Below are positions 60,744-64,000 of a stretch of 64,000 bases of DNA, one piece after another. This DNA is from Acipenser ruthenus (Eukaryota; Chordata; Actinopteri; Acipenseriformes; Acipenseridae). The DNA lies in contig NC_081211.1 of the NCBI RefSeq assembly GCF_902713425.1, positions 17,051,936-17,115,935 of the forward strand, written 5' to 3'. Every line of letters starts with the position of its first letter. Within the stretch, counting starts at the first letter, position 1. Both the position numbers and the translations under genes were made by a program. The notes beneath the pieces were generated by a model. That model had not been told where the DNA came from. It made no database searches and was given only the letters and a program-made list of their open reading frames with translations.

Positions 60744-61040
60744 TTTTTTTTTGTATTATTATTTTTTCAGTGGTCTCCATTTGTTGCATTTTCAACGTTT
60801 AAAACCCATGTTTTTTTTTGTTTTTTTTTAAATGCAACGGTAAATGTATCATAGCGATAGCAGCGTTTGTTGTAACTTTTTGTTACCACCAATGCATTCA
60901 CTCTGAGTCTGTTTGAGCTGTGTAGGCAGTGCCACCTGGTACAGCGATCTGATACTAAAACGTATTTTGGTAACTTGGAGAACGAATACCTTGGGTTGAG
61001 CAATACTGTTGGGTGGAAACGGGCTGCAGGGGTGAATAAC

Positions 61041-61060
61041 ATTTGCATACCCATAATGCA
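61041..61060 (+). promoter_or_regulatory. snRNA-type distal sequence element (octamer + SPH/Staf site)
   Basis: ATTTGCAT (octamer, 61041-61048) is followed within two bases by CCCATAATGCA (61050-61060). The latter fits the ZNF143/Staf SPH consensus. This pair makes up the enhancer of vertebrate snRNA and related genes, normally about 220 bp upstream of the start. No snRNA is seen at that distance, but a LINE 3' unit begins about 50 bp away. Confidence 0.55.
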
Positions 61061-61112
61061 CTTTGACGGGGCTTCCTTGAACAGGCTTCGAAATGTAAAT
61101 GCAGTTACGGGA

Positions 61113-61645
61113 ATGTATACAGACATACATTTTGTTTTAAAAGCATTTAAAATACCTTTAAAAACACCAAGACAATCGTGCTTTATACAAGATTAAAACA
61201 GACACAGATTAAAATCAACATGATAAAACCTGTGCTGCTTTAAAAGTGACTGGAAAAAAGAACCATCTATAAAAAACTGTGTATGTGAGCGCTGGGGAGT
61301 GCTCTCTTCAAAAAGTTCAAAAGGTGAACATAAAACAGAACAATAAACTATAAATCTAAAACTAAAGGGACAGGGGCAAAGGTACTGTGTATAAAACTGT
61401 GTGTTAAAATTCTAAAATTTTAAAACACTTAAAATGTAACTTTTAATAGTTGACATTAAAAATCTTAAAGATACGTAAATACAAAACAAAACCAAATAAA
61501 ACATTCAAAATAAATCAAAAACAAGAGAGTCCATAAAACTGAAACAAAAAGACTACATAAAACCAGGGCACCGTTCAAAAACGGTCATGCCAGCTAAAAA
61601 GGGCGGAATGCTGGCATGACAAAATAAATAAAAGGCTTAGCGGTG
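61113..61645 (-). mobile_element. Tx1-like LINE 3' UTR copy, truncated
   Basis: About 530 bp nearly parallel to 61967-62487 on the same strand. Both hold CATGCCAGC...GCTGGCATG, a 9-bp perfect stem, and the ACCGTTCAAAAACGGT hairpin. The copy stops at CTTAGCGGTG (61645), where the other continues into the LINE ORF side, so it is 5' truncated. It also lacks the last about 85 nt that join the other copy to the U5 sequence. Confidence 0.8.
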
Positions 61646-61646
61646 T

Positions 61647-61672
61647 ATAGTACAACCGGTTCTACTATACAT
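61647..61672. repeat. Short perfect palindrome at a LINE truncation point
   Basis: GTATAGTA and TACTATAC flank CAACCGGTTC, directly after the truncated LINE copy. The loop itself contains the self-complementary AACCGGTT. Confidence 0.7.
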
Positions 61673-61804
61673 ACACAACTAAGACACCCACTTTCTTAGT
61701 GTGATCAAGAAGACTGCAGTCTGTAACAAATGTTACTTTGAATAGCACGCCCATTTATCATACCAACACTACATACTGCAATTCTATTATTTCACAACAC
61801 AAGG

Positions 61805-61881
61805 AAGCCCCGCCAAAGCAGGGCATCAAAAAATTAGTTGAAACTCATAAATGTTCCTCTCCACGGAAATCTTTAGTAAAA
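61805..61881 (-). ncRNA. U5 snRNA, 3' half, interrupted at loop I
   Basis: On the minus strand TTTTACTAAAGATTTCCGTG and GAGAGGAACA match U5 loop I and the 3' side of stem I. AATTTTTTGA is the Sm site, and GCCCTGCTTTGGCGGGGC is a 3' stem-loop. A sequence close to the snRNA 3' box (GTTGTGAAATAATAGA, 61783-61798) follows, which would suit a genuine gene and not a retrocopy. The 5' half of U5 is absent here. The minus-strand sequence just upstream is LINE 3' material. The segment between the Sm site and loop differs from human U5. Confidence 0.8.
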
Positions 61882-64000
61882 TACTCTTTTATTGAGATTT
61901 TACATTTTTTACATTTACACCCATTCGTTTTTTTCATTCATTTTACATTTCTTTTAAAGATGACATTCATGCATACAGACATACATTTTGTTTTAAAAGC
62001 ATTTAAAATACATTTAAAAACACCAAGACAATTGTGCTTTGTACATGGTTAAAACAGACACAGATTAAAATCAACATGAAAAAAACCTGTGCTGCTTTAA
62101 AAGTGACTGGAAAAAAAGAACCATCTATAAAAAACCAGTGCTTGTGAGGGCCGGGGAGTGCTCTCTAAAAAAGTTCAAAAGTGAACATAAAACTATAGAT
62201 CTAAAACAGGGACAGGGGAAAAGGGACAGTGTATAAAACAGTGAGTTAAAATTTTAAAATTTTAAAACACTTAAAATGTAACTTTTAATAGTTGACATTA
62301 AAAATCTTTTAGATACATAAAACAAAACATAACAAAATCAAATAAAACATTCAACGTAAATCAAATAAAAGTCCATAAAACTGAAACAAAAAGACTACAT
62401 AAAACCAGGGCACCGTTCAAAAACGGTCATGCCAGCTAAAAAGGGCGGAATGCTGGCATGACAAAATAAATAAAAGGCTTAGCGGTGCCCCGTAGTCCCG
62501 CTCCTAGGAGCTAGCGGTTCCAGTTTTTTCCTTTATTCCATCTTCACATCCTGAAGTCCGGCGATCCTCCACTCCGCGCAGGCCTTGTCCTTCCCGAGGG
62601 TCCGGATGTCCAGAATTACAAAGTCCTTGATAAGAGTTTGTGCCCTTCTGGTCGTGGTGATAGTGTCTAGCTCCTGCTTGTGATAGACACAGACGTTACG
62701 GCCCTCCCACAGGATCTGCTTGACAACATTGATGACACGCCAAACGCACTTAGCTGTGCTGGTATCGATTCCTCCCGCAGGCCCATAGAGCACAGTCTCA
62801 GCGGTCATCTTGGCTGTGTCAGCAAACCTGTTTAGGAAGACAGAGACAGAGAGCCAGACACTGCCAGCCACATCACACTCCCAGAAGATATGGGCTGGTG
62901 TTTCTCTCTTGCGGCACTTTGCATAGGGGCATGTTTCTACTTGGGCTAGTCCCCTCCTGAACATGAACGCTCGAGTGGGGAGTGCACTGTGGACGGTGTT
63001 CCATGCTATATCCTTCTGGACATTACTGAGGCAGCTGTGAGACACATTCTCCCAGATTTTTTGGCTTTGGGTGAGGGAGAAAGTAGCTACTTTTTCAATT
63101 TCCTGGGAACCGGCAAGATATTTAGTTACAGCCTTGTATTCCCAGGAGGCCAATTTTGCTTTATCTAAGCCCAATTTATATATAGTGTCCCTTAAGGTTC
63201 TATAATACAATGGGGGGTCCCAGGAGTACGGCACGGTGTTATCAATAGTGCAGAGGCCCAAGGCCCTGAGACAGGTGGCAAAATAGAAACGATTCATGTA
63301 ACATACCTTCCTGTCCAGGGCCTGGATGTTCTTGATAGTTTGCGTGAGCCCCTGCACTCGGGTGAGCTGCACAACGTCCGGGACCCCCTTACCTCCCTTC
63401 TTGTCGGCTTTACTCAGGGTGGCTCGCTTTACCCTCTCCATCTTGCTGCCCCAGATAAAGCGGTGGATAATGCGGTCCACCACTTTTTTGGTGGTCCTGT
63501 CTGGGGGAAAGATTTTTCCTACATAAGAGAGGATGGGGAACAGTATAGACTTGGTTATTAATACTCTACCCGTCATTGTTAAGGATCTTGTGCTCCATCC
63601 GCCAATCTTTTTACGGACCTGGTTAATGGCCGCCGTCCAGCTCTGGGCCCCCGAGCTATTGTTCTCGAAAATGAGGCCCAGAATCTTGATTTTGTACTTT
63701 TTGACAGGGTACATGTCCGACAGTTCCCTATCTACCTGCCAATTTTTAGACACGTAGACTTCGCTCTTGGACTTATTAATCACTGCCCTGGTCGCCGTGC
63801 AGTACTTCTCAAGGATATTACTAATCCGAGGTACCGACGATGTGTTGGTGCAAATGAGTGACACATCGTCCATATATGCTGTTGTTTTGACCTGGACCCC
63901 GTTGGATCCAGGCAGCTGGAAACCAGTTATATTGGTATCCCTACGAATTGCCTGCAGGAGGGGTTCGATGCACACGACATATAGCAGTGGGGATAGTGGG
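61882..64000 (-). mobile_element. Tx1-like LINE, 3' part (ORF2 end and 3' UTR)
   Basis: The minus strand carries an open reverse transcriptase frame from the window edge to 62533, then about 650 nt of 3' UTR with two hairpins. It ends in an A-rich stretch (CTCAATAAAAGAGTA) against U5 snRNA loop I. The 5' part lies outside the window. The whole frame and the well-formed 3' UTR suggest a recent insertion. The clade call (Tx1 or another L1-related, possibly target-specific group) is from motif memory. Confidence 0.75.
62533..64000 (-). CDS. LINE ORF2 reverse transcriptase, C-terminal part (5' partial)
   Basis: The frame is open to the window edge (PLSPLLYVVCIEPLLQAIR at the edge), and no stop occurs over about 490 codons. 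It shows the reverse transcriptase palm motif AYMDDVSL, with YMDD in place of the more usual YADD. The thumb-like region includes MTGRVLITKSILFPILSYVG and FIWGSK. A C-terminal zf-RVT cysteine/histidine cluster follows (CPYAKCRKRETPAHIFWEC). It ends LQDVKME. Upstream endonuclease and RT fingers are beyond the window. The product would copy the element RNA at a nicked target. The uninterrupted length implies youth or selection. Confidence 0.85.
   Translation of the reverse strand, partial: PLSPLLYVVCIEPLLQAIRRDTNITGFQLPGSNGVQVKTTAYMDDVSLICTNTSSVPRISNILEKYCTATRAVINKSKSEVYVSKNWQVDRELSDMYPVKKYKIKILGLIFENNSSGAQSWTAAINQVRKKIGGWSTRSLTMTGRVLITKSILFPILSYVGKIFPPDRTTKKVVDRIIHRFIWGSKMERVKRATLSKADKKGGKGVPDVVQLTRVQGLTQTIKNIQALDRKVCYMNRFYFATCLRALGLCTIDNTVPYSWDPPLYYRTLRDTIYKLGLDKAKLASWEYKAVTKYLAGSQEIEKVATFSLTQSQKIWENVSHSCLSNVQKDIAWNTVHSALPTRAFMFRRGLAQVETCPYAKCRKRETPAHIFWECDVAGSVWLSVSVFLNRFADTAKMTAETVLYGPAGGIDTSTAKCVWRVINVVKQILWEGRNVCVYHKQELDTITTTRRAQTLIKDFVILDIRTLGKDKACAEWRIAGLQDVKME

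Noticed and set aside
60816-60900. Possible snRNA gene about 220 bp from the octamer/SPH pair in the minus direction
   Set aside because: No U1, U2, U4, U6 or 7SK sequence and no convincing proximal element is visible there.
61738-62052. 104-aa plus-strand frame across the U5 sequence
   Set aside because: It crosses the antisense of U5 and the LINE 3' UTR, and is a chance frame.

Overview
The window looks like nuclear DNA from a ray-finned fish. Genes are intron-rich with GT/AG borders and vertebrate orthologues, and the gaps hold fish-type Tc1 transposons, tRNA-derived SINEs and LINE fragments. The SINE types remind me of sturgeon or paddlefish DNA, but that is inference from memory. Five protein-coding genes are assembled exon by exon: the 3' end of COL23A1 (+), complete PHYKPL (+), HNRNPAB (-), RACK1 (+) and NME5 (+). 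COL23A1, PHYKPL and HNRNPAB lie in the same order and relative orientation as I recall on human 5q35.

Layout. 1-480: broken DIRS/Ngaro-like fragment. 830-9913: the last collagen exons of COL23A1, with two related cysteine-bearing exons near the C-terminus and a stop codon formed at the first base of the last exon. 9914-15500: probable 3' UTR and intergenic repeats. 15587-28709: PHYKPL (12 coding exons, 446 aa), with a well-preserved Tc1 element in intron 1. 33562-36153: HNRNPAB (7 coding exons, 334 aa), convergent with PHYKPL. 36.7-42.7 kb: intergenic, with a LINE fragment, a SINE and a second Tc1 element. 42818-49705: RACK1 (8 exons, 317 aa), whose introns carry six C/D-box snoRNA-like units (two SNORD95-like, four SNORD96-like), a piggyBac-like MITE and a foldback element. 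49.7-54.6 kb: repeats, including a probable solo LTR nested in a Tc1-like relic. 54.7-58.2 kb: NME5 (5 coding exons, 219 aa) with an RFX X-box-like site upstream. 56.7-60.8 kb: tRNA-Val genes and fragments. 61-64 kb: snRNA-type sequences, namely an octamer plus SPH enhancer motif and the 3' half of a U5 snRNA. The U5 half is joined to the 3' side of a Tx1-like LINE whose reverse transcriptase frame is open to the window edge.

The most unusual locus is at the right edge: a LINE 3' end abuts the invariant loop I of U5 snRNA in the same orientation. That is what a target-specific retrotransposon using a U5 gene would leave. Other points of note are the multiplied snoRNA set in RACK1, a Tc1 element with near-identical terminal repeats and an uninterrupted transposase, the paired C-terminal exons of COL23A1, and a 23-bp perfect palindrome in PHYKPL intron 4.
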